This document shows, in pieces, positions 36,464-44,721 of a stretch of 64,000 nucleotides of DNA. This stretch comes from Rhodospirillaceae bacterium. Lineage in GTDB: Bacteria > Pseudomonadota > Alphaproteobacteria > JAEUKQ01. Position 1 is the first letter of the stretch. Every line of letters starts with the position of its first letter. The DNA lies in NCBI GenBank assembly GCA_016722635.1, contig JADKIX010000005.1, forward strand, positions 1-64,000, given 5' to 3'. The position numbers were made by a program, and so were the translations under genes. Under the pieces are notes generated by a model. The model saw nothing but the letters and a program-made list of their open reading frames with translations, was not told the DNA's origin and made no database searches.

Positions 36464-36610
36464 ATGGATCAGCAACCCACCTCTGCGCAGGCTGGTAGCA
36501 AACCTGCCTCAACCGTTACCCCAACCGCCAAAATGGATGTATCAGAATATCTTCGCAACCGGGCGGTGGTCAGGCGGTCAACCCCCATCACCAGCAAGGC
36601 GAACCTTTAA
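36464..36610 (+). CDS. Possible 48-residue protein
   Basis: Plus-strand frame from ATG 36464 to TAA 36608-36610, reading AQAGSKPASTVTPTAK and MDVSEYLRNRAVVRRS. No clear ribosome site and no family. It lies in the 477-bp gap between tail tubular A and a plus-strand membrane protein, where nothing else was seen. Confidence 0.25.
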   Translation: MDQQPTSAQAGSKPASTVTPTAKMDVSEYLRNRAVVRRSTPITSKANL

Positions 36611-36790
36611 ACAACTGGCAAAAAGCCGCCCACCTTTGTCCGAGTGGCATCAAGGCTTCTTATCCCTGCCTGCCCCTCTCATCCTTAACTGTCCAACATC
36701 CCGTTGATATTGTGCTGCATCCCGTGCTATCCTGCCGGTGCTTTACCGATGTTAATGGCCAAGCAAGGATACGAAATCAGGCAAAGATAG

Positions 36791-37624
36791 ATGAGCAAGC
36801 AAGAAAAACCACCCATCAGCCCGCATTGGCGGCGGCTGGATAAAAGCAGCAGTGTTGTGGGCCGCGCTTCCCGCAGGCCAGCTGCCGCAATTTCCCGCAC
36901 GGACACAATAACCCCGCCTAAACCAACCTTGCCCAGCGATCAGGCGGATAAAGCCCCATCCATACCACAACCTTTGCCAGCTGCAGCATCAAAGCGAAAT
37001 CCTATTTTATCAGATCAGCCATTCTGGCAATATATTCCGGTGTTTTCATCCCTCATTCCCCTATGGCTACGGATGTCGAAATGGGTCATGAACAGTTTTG
37101 TGAAAGACGAAGCAAAACCGGCCACCCAACCCCAAAACAACGATGCATATGATCAGCTGCTGGCCAAATTATGGGTCAAGATAAAAGCGATTTTGTTTTG
37201 GGGGACAGGGGCTTTTCTGGTCATTTTACCATTTCGTTGGATATTTGGCCAATTTGACTTGATGAAAAAATCGATAGTGGGTGGTGTATCCAGCCACCTG
37301 GATACCCAAAAACCCTCTGCTATCCCTTCCTGGATCAAGCAAATCCTACTGATTGTATTTGGCACCCTTTTATTACCGCTGTACCTGCGGGAGAAACTTA
37401 TATGGGGCATGTTTCGGGGCCTATGGTTTGTCACCAAACAAACCTTTCTTTTTGGTACGCGCTTGTGCCTGTGTTTCCCCTTGGCCGTATTTTTGGCCAT
37501 CCTGCTAATTGGCCCCGACTGGCTGGCCCCTGACGGATACCCTAACCCAATCGATTATTCCGACATGGATCAATGGTTGCGGGCGGTTGAACGGGCAGAC
37601 CGTTTACGGATCAATAGTTTTTAA
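36791..37624 (+). CDS. Membrane protein of unknown function, opposite to phage genes
   Basis: 277 residues. A soluble, Pro-rich N-terminal 90 residues (PSDQADKAPSIPQPLPAAAS) precede four hydrophobic segments (about 80-95, 132-152, 185-203 and 228-246). No family recognised. It runs against the phage genes between tail tubular A and the capsid block, the usual position of a moron (cargo gene). The ribosome site is weak (AAAGA). Confidence 0.6.
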   Translation: MSKQEKPPISPHWRRLDKSSSVVGRASRRPAAAISRTDTITPPKPTLPSDQADKAPSIPQPLPAAASKRNPILSDQPFWQYIPVFSSLIPLWLRMSKWVMNSFVKDEAKPATQPQNNDAYDQLLAKLWVKIKAILFWGTGAFLVILPFRWIFGQFDLMKKSIVGGVSSHLDTQKPSAIPSWIKQILLIVFGTLLLPLYLREKLIWGMFRGLWFVTKQTFLFGTRLCLCFPLAVFLAILLIGPDWLAPDGYPNPIDYSDMDQWLRAVERADRLRINSF

Positions 37625-37687
37625 AAGTTAAAATTTTTATGTGCTGCCTGAAGGTTTGGTCATGATATCGTCAAGATATATGGGAAC

Positions 37688-37725
37688 ATAATAAAAACGA
37701 ATAGATGGGGCAGTTTCCTGCCCCA
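37688..37725 (-). terminator. Terminator after the capsid block
   Basis: Minus strand: GGGGCAG-GAAA-CTGCCCC followed, after ATCTATTCG, by TTTTTATTATG. The U run is set off from the stem, so strength is uncertain. It separates the capsid block from tail tubular A and lies 19 bp past the stop of the gene at 37744. Confidence 0.6.
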
Positions 37726-37743
37726 CCCCGTTATTCCGACCAC

Positions 37744-38169
37744 TTAATCGAGCGTGTAAAACAATTGCAAGCGTAAGACCCCACCAACCGGCAAGGCATC
37801 AGCGCCCACCGTGATGATCACGATTTCTTCCCCAGTTAAGGCTTCGCCCACATTTTGGGTGTTGCCAAACAAGGTTGGGATGTCGGTCACGGTTAAGGTG
37901 GTAGCTGCCTGATATTTGGCGGGGTTACCGCTAATACCCACCGCCAGGGTGCTGATACCAAGCGCGGTATCGCTGGTCAACACGCCGTAAAGCAGGCGGG
38001 CGCCACGCGGCAAGAACCCCGCCTCAATCACATCGCCGATGCCTTGGCCGATGAGCGTGATTTTTTCATTAAAACAGCGCACCCGACCGCCCACATCCCC
38101 TACTTCAGGCATGGTTTGCGGCCGTAAATTACGCAATTTGTTCATCTGATATCCATATGATTTTGCCAT
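37744..38169 (-). CDS. Small capsid-associated protein (decoration candidate)
   Basis: 141 residues from ATG 38169 (GGAGTAGAGGG upstream). Contains VGDVGGRVRCFNEKITL, VIEAGFLPRGARLLYGVL and a beta-rich end. It directly follows the major capsid gene (7 bp), the usual place of a decoration or head-stabilising protein. No named family. Confidence 0.55.
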   Translation of the reverse strand: MAKSYGYQMNKLRNLRPQTMPEVGDVGGRVRCFNEKITLIGQGIGDVIEAGFLPRGARLLYGVLTSDTALGISTLAVGISGNPAKYQAATTLTVTDIPTLFGNTQNVGEALTGEEIVIITVGADALPVGGVLRLQLFYTLD

Positions 38170-38176
38170 AATCCCT

Positions 38177-39037
38177 CTACTCCTTACAGGCGATTTCGAT
38201 GATTTTTTGCTCTTCCATCCGGCTGGCCCCGCAAGATAAGCAGGCATAGACATAGGTGGAGAAGCTTTTATCGGGACGCGGGGCAATTTGGCCCTGCATA
38301 TCCTGGCCAACCGCCACCAGCAAGCCATTTTGCGCCCAGGCGATTACCTGCCTGTCCCCCGCCCCATCTTTAGGCAAGCGCTGCGTGGTGATGAACTTAA
38401 AGCCCATGAAACTGTCAATCTGCCCCTGAACCAAGGCTTTCACCGTATTGTAATCGGATGATTTAACCTCGGTCGTGTTCAGCAAATTGGTGATTTGCCG
38501 GGCCGTGACCGCAATATAACGCGGCTCATCGGGGTCAACCTCGGCAGAGTCAAGCTTTTCCTTGGCCTCGAATAATTTGGCCAAAGTCAGGCCAGTGGCG
38601 CCCACCGCAATCTTCTGCGATGCGGGCAAGGGCACAATCACAGAGCCGTTTTTACCGGTGTAAGACGTGCCCAAGGCCGCATCAATAATCACATCATCCA
38701 TCCGCCTGCCGAGCGACCACATGGCCGATTGCAGGTAATTGGATGCCGGATCAACCAGTAAGCGGACTTTATCGGGTTTATCCACCATATCGCCCCATTC
38801 AAAATCACGCTGGTTGACCCGACGTCTGCTGTGCGGCGTGGAAATCAACGGGCTATCACCGTGGCGGGCGGTTTTTTCCTGGGCTTCGGTGGCACCGATT
38901 TGGTCGAAATAACATTCCTCACCGGTTAGGGATTCCTGCCGTACCAGGGCGCGCAAGCGCGAACCCTTTTGCTGCACCAGATACTGCAAGGTGCTGCTAT
39001 ATTGCTTCACAAAAGCTGTATCAACTTGAAAACTCAT
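38177..39037 (-). CDS. Major capsid protein
   Basis: HK97-fold-type coat protein of a podovirus (Phage_capsid_2 type). From ATG 39037 with a strong GGAGG the 286 residues begin MSFQVDTAFVKQYSSTLQYL, then QQKGSRLRALV, RRVNQRDFEWGDMVDKPDK and MDDVIIDAALGTSYTG. Normally it sits right after the scaffold gene; here a toxin-antitoxin operon separates them. Confidence 0.85.
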   Translation of the reverse strand: MSFQVDTAFVKQYSSTLQYLVQQKGSRLRALVRQESLTGEECYFDQIGATEAQEKTARHGDSPLISTPHSRRRVNQRDFEWGDMVDKPDKVRLLVDPASNYLQSAMWSLGRRMDDVIIDAALGTSYTGKNGSVIVPLPASQKIAVGATGLTLAKLFEAKEKLDSAEVDPDEPRYIAVTARQITNLLNTTEVKSSDYNTVKALVQGQIDSFMGFKFITTQRLPKDGAGDRQVIAWAQNGLLVAVGQDMQGQIAPRPDKSFSTYVYACLSCGASRMEEQKIIEIACKE

Positions 39038-39323
39038 ATATACCTCCAGAGCATGGGTTAAAAGGAAAATCATTGCTCAGAGGGGGTGCCCAGCCGGGCT
39101 GGACCCATCCTGGATAATTGCGCCCATCCTTGGGGGTTGAACCCATTTTATGGGTAATCCCGGGCGGCCTGCTTTCAGGCGGTCAGCGGAACCGGTCACT
39201 GGCGGCCGGTGTCTCCGCAAATATCAAGGCCAGTGAAACTTTGGATATTGATCAAAGGATCAATGAAAGGGGGAAGTGGAAGGTGGTGGTGTTAGGGCAA
39301 ATGAAAAAAGGGAGAACCCTGTT
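39038..39323. other. Gap between toxin operon and capsid gene
   Basis: About 290 bp. The GC-rich part near the capsid gene contrasts with the AT-rich operon. It should hold the capsid promoter or leader. No gene, repeat or hairpin recognised. Confidence 0.4.
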
Positions 39324-39578
39324 TTAATAATGAAAGCGGCATTGGTAGATGACTAGGCCATCACTCGTTACTTCATAAACCAAGCGATGTTCTTTAGTTA
39401 TGCGTCTAGCCCACTTGCCACTTAATTCGTATTTTAAAGGTTCTGGATGGCCTATGCCAGTATATGGATGATCAATAATATCCTCAATCAATAATTTAAT
39501 CTTTTTGATTTTTTGAGGGTTATTTTTCTTCCAGTATTCCCAATGTTTATCGCCATCCTCCGTAAAAACTATCCTCAC
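39324..39578 (-). CDS. yoeB: YoeB-family ribosome-dependent mRNA endonuclease toxin
   Basis: 84 residues, exactly the length of E. coli YoeB, ending CRFHY. The catalytic residues are at the same numbers: Glu46 (in HPEPLK), Arg65 (in EHRLVY), His83 and Tyr84. The motif GKWARRITKEHRLVY is diagnostic. It cleaves mRNA in the ribosomal A site when free of antitoxin. The start overlaps the antitoxin stop by 4 nt, the usual antitoxin-first coupling. Confidence 0.93.
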   Translation of the reverse strand: MRIVFTEDGDKHWEYWKKNNPQKIKKIKLLIEDIIDHPYTGIGHPEPLKYELSGKWARRITKEHRLVYEVTSDGLVIYQCRFHY

Positions 39579-39988
39579 AAATCAGCCAAATTTTTAACAA
39601 TTACTTTTCCCTGCTTCAATTGCTCCATACTTTTAAATAATTCTTCAGCATTAGCAGGGCTACTTAACAAATAAGTAGTTGTGTCGTGTTTAATCTTATA
39701 CTTGGCATCTTTTACATACTGCCTGATTTTAGGCAGAATATTTTCAACCTTCTTTAAGATTTCTAATGCAGAAATTTTTTTAGCTTCAATGGATAAATCT
39801 TTAAAAGATTTGCTAATGGCAAACATTTCATAAGACACCCAATTTGTATATGATTGAACTTGGGTATTTGATGTTTCTGATGAAATATCAGCTTCATCTT
39901 GCATTATTTTAAAAGCAGGAGAAGTAGAAGCCGCTCCATAAGCAGCCTCTTCAATATGGATATAGAATTGGCTATTATTTAGATCCAT
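39575..39988 (-). CDS. Atypical YoeB antitoxin with a non-Phd N-terminal domain
   Basis: 137 residues from ATG 39988 (AGGAG upstream). The last 35 residues, including TTTYLLSSPANAEELFKSME and QLKQGK, match the toxin-wrapping tail of YefM antitoxins. The first 100 residues do not look like the Phd/YefM DNA-binding fold and are longer (the whole of YefM has about 83 residues); they are helical, with SIEAKKISALEILKKVENIL. It overlaps both neighbours (14 nt upstream, 4 nt downstream). Inference: it neutralises YoeB, while operator binding is changed or delegated. Confidence 0.7.
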   Translation of the reverse strand: MDLNNSQFYIHIEEAAYGAASTSPAFKIMQDEADISSETSNTQVQSYTNWVSYEMFAISKSFKDLSIEAKKISALEILKKVENILPKIRQYVKDAKYKIKHDTTTYLLSSPANAEELFKSMEQLKQGKVIVKNLADL

Positions 39989-40310
39989 GTTTTTTCTCCT
40001 CTTCATCATGCAACTTCATCTGCTCATTTAAAAGCTTTAAAGTTTGTCTCATAATTTCTGGTGAAAGAAATATCTTGGCTATGGATATTGCCTCCAAGGG
40101 CTGCTCTTCATTTTCAGTCTGACCAGAAATCGGAGTGTTAACACCCAATACGGACTGACCAAATATAAGATGCATTTCGTATTTATTACGCACCAATAAA
40201 ACTTGATTAGCAAACAGGGTTGGCATATCTGCTTTAATTCTCCAATTTACTGGCCTTACCGCAGGAGAATTCAGTTCATTTTTAGATTTCTTCAATTGTT
40301 TGGCAGCCAT
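39975..40310 (-). CDS. DUF3467-like protein, first gene of the yoeB operon
   Basis: 111 residues from ATG 40310 (AAGGA upstream). The pattern NWRIKADMPTLFANQVLLVR, YEMHLIFGQSV, AISIAKIFLSPEIMRQTLKLL is that of DUF3467 proteins, whose function is unknown. It overlaps the antitoxin gene by 14 nt, so the three genes are one operon. A role as operon regulator or third component is inference from this arrangement only. Confidence 0.65.
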   Translation of the reverse strand: MAAKQLKKSKNELNSPAVRPVNWRIKADMPTLFANQVLLVRNKYEMHLIFGQSVLGVNTPISGQTENEEQPLEAISIAKIFLSPEIMRQTLKLLNEQMKLHDEEEKKHGSK

Positions 40311-40333
40311 AATAAATTCCTTTTTACTCAACT

Positions 40334-40339
40334 ATTATA
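40334..40339 (-). promoter_or_regulatory. -10 element of the yoeB operon
   Basis: Minus strand TATAAT, perfect consensus, 24 nt before ATG 40310, in AT-rich sequence that differs from the flanking capsid genes. The -35 is weak. It gives the operon its own promoter, independent of phage transcription. Confidence 0.55.
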
Positions 40340-40424
40340 AGCAATAAATAATCAATAAAATAAAAAGAATCAATTGTTTCTCATTTAGTAGAATCCTTAA
40401 ATTATTCTTAACCTAATTAACTTC

Positions 40425-41267
40425 CTACCTATCCCCTAACATCATCCGGTGTAAATCTTGCATGCGGCCAATCGCGAATTCATGTTCAGGGTGGCTTTTA
40501 TCCAGCCATTTTTTGCTGAATTCCCCATCCCCCTGTAACCTCGCAATTTCCGCGCGCGCCTGGCTGCCGGACACATTGCCCTGCCCGCGCCCGCTGCCCC
40601 CTGCCATGCTGTCTTCACCCAAATGTTTGCCAATGCGGTGGAACATCCGCAGCATTTGCGGGCCGCCGATGGCTTGCTCCAAACTTTGCAGCATGTCGGG
40701 ATTATCCGCAAACAACCGTGCTGCCCGGCGGGCGGTGGTCAAATTGGCATCATAAGATGGCCCCCATTCCTGCTCCAGATGATGCTCCAACTGCTGGCGT
40801 TTGGCATCAAGCTGCTGGCTTTGCATTTTCTCACCCTGCTGCATATATTGCACGAAGGTGTCATGCAAAGCCGCCGCCTGGCGCCCCGTTAAACCGGCTT
40901 GATGCGCCGCTTGCTTATACCAACCCGCCAACTCCTCATTATAGGTACCAGCCTCACTGGGTTTTTTCAGCTCATAGCCATCAGGTTTTTGGGGCCTGCC
41001 CAATTTATTCCACAGTTGTGCCCAATCCTCAGCCTTGGCTTCCTTACCCGGAATGGCCACTTTCTCCGACCCAATCGCCCGTTCGGCATGCATATAGGCT
41101 TTGGCCAAATCATTGGGGCTGCGATAGCCCTTGACCTGCACCAATTGGCGGGCATCCTGGTCTAAATTCTGCACCCAATCTGTTGCTTGCACAGCCGTGG
41201 TGGTTGAAGGGGAAGCGGCGGTTGGGTTGGCCGCAACTGGCGCGGCATTGGCTGTCATATCGTTCAT
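40425..41267 (-). CDS. Phage scaffolding protein
   Basis: 280 residues: Ala/Thr-rich N-terminus, YRSPNDLAKAYMHAERAIG, GRPQKPDGYEL, then a long helical region with Gln and Glu runs and a charged C-terminus ending MLGDR. This is the pattern of podoviral scaffolds that guide procapsid assembly. It overlaps the Bbp19-like gene by 4 nt. Confidence 0.85.
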   Translation of the reverse strand: MNDMTANAAPVAANPTAASPSTTTAVQATDWVQNLDQDARQLVQVKGYRSPNDLAKAYMHAERAIGSEKVAIPGKEAKAEDWAQLWNKLGRPQKPDGYELKKPSEAGTYNEELAGWYKQAAHQAGLTGRQAAALHDTFVQYMQQGEKMQSQQLDAKRQQLEHHLEQEWGPSYDANLTTARRAARLFADNPDMLQSLEQAIGGPQMLRMFHRIGKHLGEDSMAGGSGRGQGNVSGSQARAEIARLQGDGEFSKKWLDKSHPEHEFAIGRMQDLHRMMLGDR

Positions 41268-41560
41268 ACTTCATAATTCCTTTGTAGTTGAATGAAATCA
41301 TCGGCAGTTAAGCCCAGCATTTCCATAATATGTAAAAAAACATCCCTGGCCCCTTCATTAAAGGCGGTTTGATGGGGGTCGTTGGCGGTAAAACTTGTAT
41401 GGCGCACCTGGCAATACACCGCCAAATCAGCCAGGATCATTTTACTTCTCGCCTGGTTGGGATCCAGGCAATGTTGGTAAGCCTCAGCCACCGCCATCGA
41501 TTGCTGCGGGCCAAATAGGCGTTGTAGCCAAGCGGCCCCTGATTTTCTGGGTTGAACCAT
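41264..41560 (-). CDS. Bbp19-like phage protein
   Basis: 98 residues with LADLAVYCQVRHTSF, NEGARDVFLHIMEMLGL and ADDFIQL. Recognised as the small protein found between portal and scaffold genes in podoviruses such as Bordetella phage BPP-1 (Bbp19). Function unknown. Coupled to the scaffold gene by overlap. Confidence 0.75.
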   Translation of the reverse strand: MVQPRKSGAAWLQRLFGPQQSMAVAEAYQHCLDPNQARSKMILADLAVYCQVRHTSFTANDPHQTAFNEGARDVFLHIMEMLGLTADDFIQLQRNYEV

Positions 41561-41591
41561 TATCGTATCCTTTCCTGAAAATGGATGATTA

Positions 41592-43292
41592 TCATGAAAC
41601 CGGCATCGGCATTTCCTGATCCGGTGGTTCGGCCATGGCCATATCCAGCTGATCAGCTACCTCTTTCACCGGTAAGCCTGCCTGCGACAAGTCACGCATG
41701 GCCCCGGCCATTGGCTTAGCCGCCGCCAACATCGATTGCATGCTTTGTTGTTGCCCGCGGCTGGCACGCAACTCCTCCACAGCTTGCGGGTCACGCAGGA
41801 TACGGGCGGGTGCCCCGAACGCATCCAAAATGGCGCGGGCATAGGCATCGGCATCAATATTATCCATGATGGTGGGATCAAGTTGCGCCAAGGGTGATAA
41901 AGCCTCAACCGCCCGTAAAATCGCCGTACCTTCACTGGATTTTTGCGCCCGGGCTAAGGGCGAGACATATTCCACCCGTAATTTCAGCAAATCCTGCATC
42001 ACCGGCGGTGACGGGGGGAATGCCCCGGCCCGCACCATCATATTAAACTGGCGGCTGATTAAGGGATCCAGGAATTCGCATTGCAAGCGCCCAAGATGCG
42101 GGCCCATCAGGCGCAATTTTTCTTCCTGCCGCACCAACACCTCGGTCGCGGTTTGGTTGGGTTGCTGCACGAGGAGCATGAGGGAGTGGAAAAAGGCTTC
42201 GCGGATGGCACCCCGCCGCTGTTCTTCAATTTCAAGCCCCAAATTCAAATTGCCACCGGTCAATAACGGCTCATATAACCGGCGGCCATTGGCATCCAAC
42301 CCGCCATAAATGATCCCACCCGGGCTGGTGCGGATACCGCGCACCGCATTTTCATCGGTTGCCAGCAGGGGTGGGTCAACCGCCTTCTGCGCGCCAACGA
42401 TCATGGTTTTGGACATGGTGTTGAGCATTTTCACATCCGGCAAGGCAAGCATCGCCGGGCTGTCCCCGTAAACGCCACGGGAACGGGTTGACCAGCGCGG
42501 CACCATATAAGGGAATTCATGGAACCCCCCCTCCGCCAGTAAAATCTTTTCCTCCAAATTCACGTAGAAACTGGCCCAGTTCTTACCTTTGGCATCGAAG
42601 CGCTGCCGGTCAATATCCTCCCGTGGCATCACGCCATGCAGGAAGGTGAATTTACGGTCTGGCTCTTTTTCAGCCGCTTTCATGATTTTCTCGCCGCAGG
42701 TTTTTCCCCAACGTTGCAAGGCTTGCCGGGCCGTCCAGGAAAATTTGCGGATGACGGTATCGATATCGCCCCAATCATTTTCGGCAATAAAACATTCCAT
42801 CAAGGGGCGGCAGGAATAATGGACGGCGTTTTGCCCAACCGCCTCCTCCACATAAAAAATACCGGTGCCGAAAGACACCAAATCAGCGTATAAATCCATG
42901 ACACGGCTATAAAAACGGCCGCCATGGGCTGAAAAGGCATCACGCATGCGGCGACTGGCATTATCCAGCCAACGGCGTGCTGTGAATTCCTGATTAAGCG
43001 CCGGATCTTGCGCTTGCAGGCTGAACCATTCATTGGCGGAATTGGTAATCATGCCCCACAGGCCTGCCGCCAATTGCTCGGCTGCTAAGGAAGCCGTGCC
43101 GTCATATTGTTTTTGCAGGCGTTTTTCCCCCGCCTGACGCGGAAAAACCCCATTGCCCAGGGTAAAATCGGCCCGCATCGGGTTAACCAATTCGGCAATT
43201 TCCTGCCAATGTTGTTCAAGCGGCATCCTTTCGGCCGCCAGTTGTTCTTGCCGCCGGATAAGTTCCAAGGCGCGCTGTTCGGGAACTGCCAT
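41592..43292 (-). CDS. Portal protein (T7-type head-tail connector)
   Basis: 566 residues. Dodecameric ring through which DNA enters the capsid. Typical stretches: WQEIAELVNPMRADF, YDGTASLAAEQLAAGLWGMI, YGDSPAMLALPDVKMLNTMSK, and EVLVRQEEKLRLMGPHLGRL. Length matches the family. It follows a 67-residue gene by 3 bp. Intact. Confidence 0.92.
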   Translation of the reverse strand: MAVPEQRALELIRRQEQLAAERMPLEQHWQEIAELVNPMRADFTLGNGVFPRQAGEKRLQKQYDGTASLAAEQLAAGLWGMITNSANEWFSLQAQDPALNQEFTARRWLDNASRRMRDAFSAHGGRFYSRVMDLYADLVSFGTGIFYVEEAVGQNAVHYSCRPLMECFIAENDWGDIDTVIRKFSWTARQALQRWGKTCGEKIMKAAEKEPDRKFTFLHGVMPREDIDRQRFDAKGKNWASFYVNLEEKILLAEGGFHEFPYMVPRWSTRSRGVYGDSPAMLALPDVKMLNTMSKTMIVGAQKAVDPPLLATDENAVRGIRTSPGGIIYGGLDANGRRLYEPLLTGGNLNLGLEIEEQRRGAIREAFFHSLMLLVQQPNQTATEVLVRQEEKLRLMGPHLGRLQCEFLDPLISRQFNMMVRAGAFPPSPPVMQDLLKLRVEYVSPLARAQKSSEGTAILRAVEALSPLAQLDPTIMDNIDADAYARAILDAFGAPARILRDPQAVEELRASRGQQQSMQSMLAAAKPMAGAMRDLSQAGLPVKEVADQLDMAMAEPPDQEMPMPVS

Positions 43293-43295
43293 ATT

Positions 43296-43499
43296 TTATT
43301 CCCCCAACAATTTTTTGGTATAACTGGGGGCCGCCCCTAAAACAGTTTCATCCGCCGAAAGTAAGGTTGATGAACGCCCTTTGGCCAGGCGCGCGCGGCG
43401 CCTTTCCTCCTCCATCGCCGCTAAAACATCCGCATCCGACCGTTGTGGTGCTTCGGGAAGTTTTGGTGGTTTCGGTGTTTTAAATGGTCCTTTGCACAT
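43296..43499 (-). CDS. Small conserved podovirus protein
   Basis: 67 residues: Pro/Lys-rich start (CKGPFKTPKPPKLPE), RRRARLAKGRSSTLLS and a final TKKLLGE. Short proteins of this form (GRxSTxL then a KKLLG-like end) precede portal genes in podoviruses; the role is unknown. It overlaps the GNAT-like gene by 20 nt. Confidence 0.65.
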   Translation of the reverse strand: MCKGPFKTPKPPKLPEAPQRSDADVLAAMEEERRRARLAKGRSSTLLSADETVLGAAPSYTKKLLGE

Positions 43500-43959
43500 A
43501 TTTTTTCTCCCATGAAAAAAGAATGAAGTCTTCCTGGTTTTTTCCGTACTTTCGCAAAACGGCTTCGGGCTCTGCCCCCAAATATTTCAGCCAGCGATGA
43601 ACCACTGGCCTATCCGCAATCGCCATACATTCCGCCCGGTGCGCGTGCTTTGATAAAATAAAGGGAATGAATTGGCGGCGGAGGTGACGGGTCACCTTGG
43701 CCCCAACCGCAGGCCAATCGTCCGTCGCAAACAGCCAGACCGACCATACGCCCGGCCACATTTCAACCGCACCGAAGGCGGCAACGGGCGTATGGTCATG
43801 GCTGAGCGCCAATTGCCCAAAATTGGTGCCTTCATAGAGCTGCTGGGCAAATTCCTGCTCATCCTGCCGCCAGCGGGTGGCAAAAATCTCGCGCCGGTCA
43901 TCTCTGCGCATATGCTGGACAACATATGCAAGGCTTGGCAAATGAAGCGGTTGGAACAT
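43480..43959 (-). CDS. gp13-like phage protein with GNAT-type fold
   Basis: 159 residues from ATG 43959. RRDDRREIFATRW, GVWSVWLFATDDWPAVGAKV and AHRAECMAIADRPVVHRWLK resemble the T7 gp13-type internal virion proteins, which look like acetyltransferases. The catalytic meaning is uncertain. First gene of the head block on this side; no phage gene lies upstream until terL at 54 kb. Confidence 0.65.
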   Translation of the reverse strand: MFQPLHLPSLAYVVQHMRRDDRREIFATRWRQDEQEFAQQLYEGTNFGQLALSHDHTPVAAFGAVEMWPGVWSVWLFATDDWPAVGAKVTRHLRRQFIPFILSKHAHRAECMAIADRPVVHRWLKYLGAEPEAVLRKYGKNQEDFILFSWEKKYVQRTI

Positions 43960-44253
43960 GCTGTGCCCCTGAAAAAGATAAAATGAAAATTGTTGGGTAA
44001 AATAGCAGGCAGGCCATGGGCAAACCGAAACACCCGCCACCGCAGCCAAATGAATAATCAGGATATTTTTGAAAATATCATGGCCCTGAAGACAGATAAG
44101 GGCATCATCCGTTGCCTGGCAAAACGGTGCTTAGCTGATGAATGATTGATTTCAATTGCAGAAGGTCGATTGGCATAGGATGGATTGCTTGGCCGCACGT
44201 ATTCTTGACCTGGGTCATGTAAACTTGGGAAATTGAAAAACCGGGGATTGGGC

Positions 44254-44286
44254 AAAAAAAAACCAACACTCGTTAAAGTGTTGGTT
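44254..44286 (-). terminator. Strong Rho-independent terminator
   Basis: Minus strand: AACCAACACT-TTAACG-AGTGTTGGTT followed by TTTTTTT. A ten-pair stem with a long U run, 435 bp from the nearest upstream minus gene, so it probably ends a short transcript of its own. Confidence 0.88.
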
Positions 44287-44362
44287 CAACCTCTTCCCTG
44301 ATAACATACGGTATACGTGTAAAAACTGCCTATTTATATTTATAATGTTCTTTAAACATCAT
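44254..44362 (-). ncRNA. Candidate small RNA of about 108 nt
   Basis: A promoter (44369-44397) and a strong terminator (44254-44286) on the minus strand frame a transcript of about 108 nt. It contains no real gene (only a ten-codon frame, MMFKEHYKYK, with no ribosome site). A 3' terminator hairpin plus U run is typical of Hfq-dependent small RNAs. No known RNA family recognised. Confidence 0.5.
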
Positions 44363-44368
44363 ACTTTC

Positions 44369-44397
44369 ACGATACCCACCTTTATTACCAATGTCAA
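44369..44397 (-). promoter_or_regulatory. Sigma-70-type promoter of the candidate small RNA
   Basis: Minus strand TTGACA (44397-44392), 17-bp spacer, TATCGT (44374-44369). The -35 is consensus and the spacing ideal; the -10 is fair. Confidence 0.6.
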
Positions 44398-44721
44398 TAA
44401 AAAAAATAAGGCATGTTTTATTGTTGCATTAAAAACTTAAAAAATTGCTGACCGTAAATATATCAGCCTGTTACGTGGCATTTGTAATAACTTATTTTTC
44501 ATCAATTACCAGCATCATAAAGCTCCTTCCCTAAAAATGTGGTGGTGTTAGTATAGGGAATTTTCTTGCTTTTTCAAATATTGCTAGCCTTTGATAAAAA
44601 AATGAGCCAAATATTCCAACCAACGCAACGGGATGGCGCTTAAGGTACTGGGCCACAAGGTTAAACCGCCCTACACATTAAGGATGGCGGATGAAATTAT
44701 CCCTACCGAATGTTCCCCTGG

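Larger units (their letters stand above)
43960..44721. other. AT-rich gap holding a candidate small RNA
   Basis: 760 bp without a convincing protein gene. It contains the minus-strand promoter and terminator described separately (44254-44397). Near 44515-44540 an AAGGAG site on the minus strand precedes an eight-codon frame (MMLVIDEK). Nothing else recognised. Confidence 0.5.

Noticed and set aside
39118..39327. Plus-strand frame between capsid and yoeB
   Set aside because: No ribosome site, no motif, and it runs into the yoeB gene on the other strand.
41866..42309. Plus-strand open frame within the portal gene
   Set aside because: Antisense to a well-recognised portal coding region, with no ribosome site.
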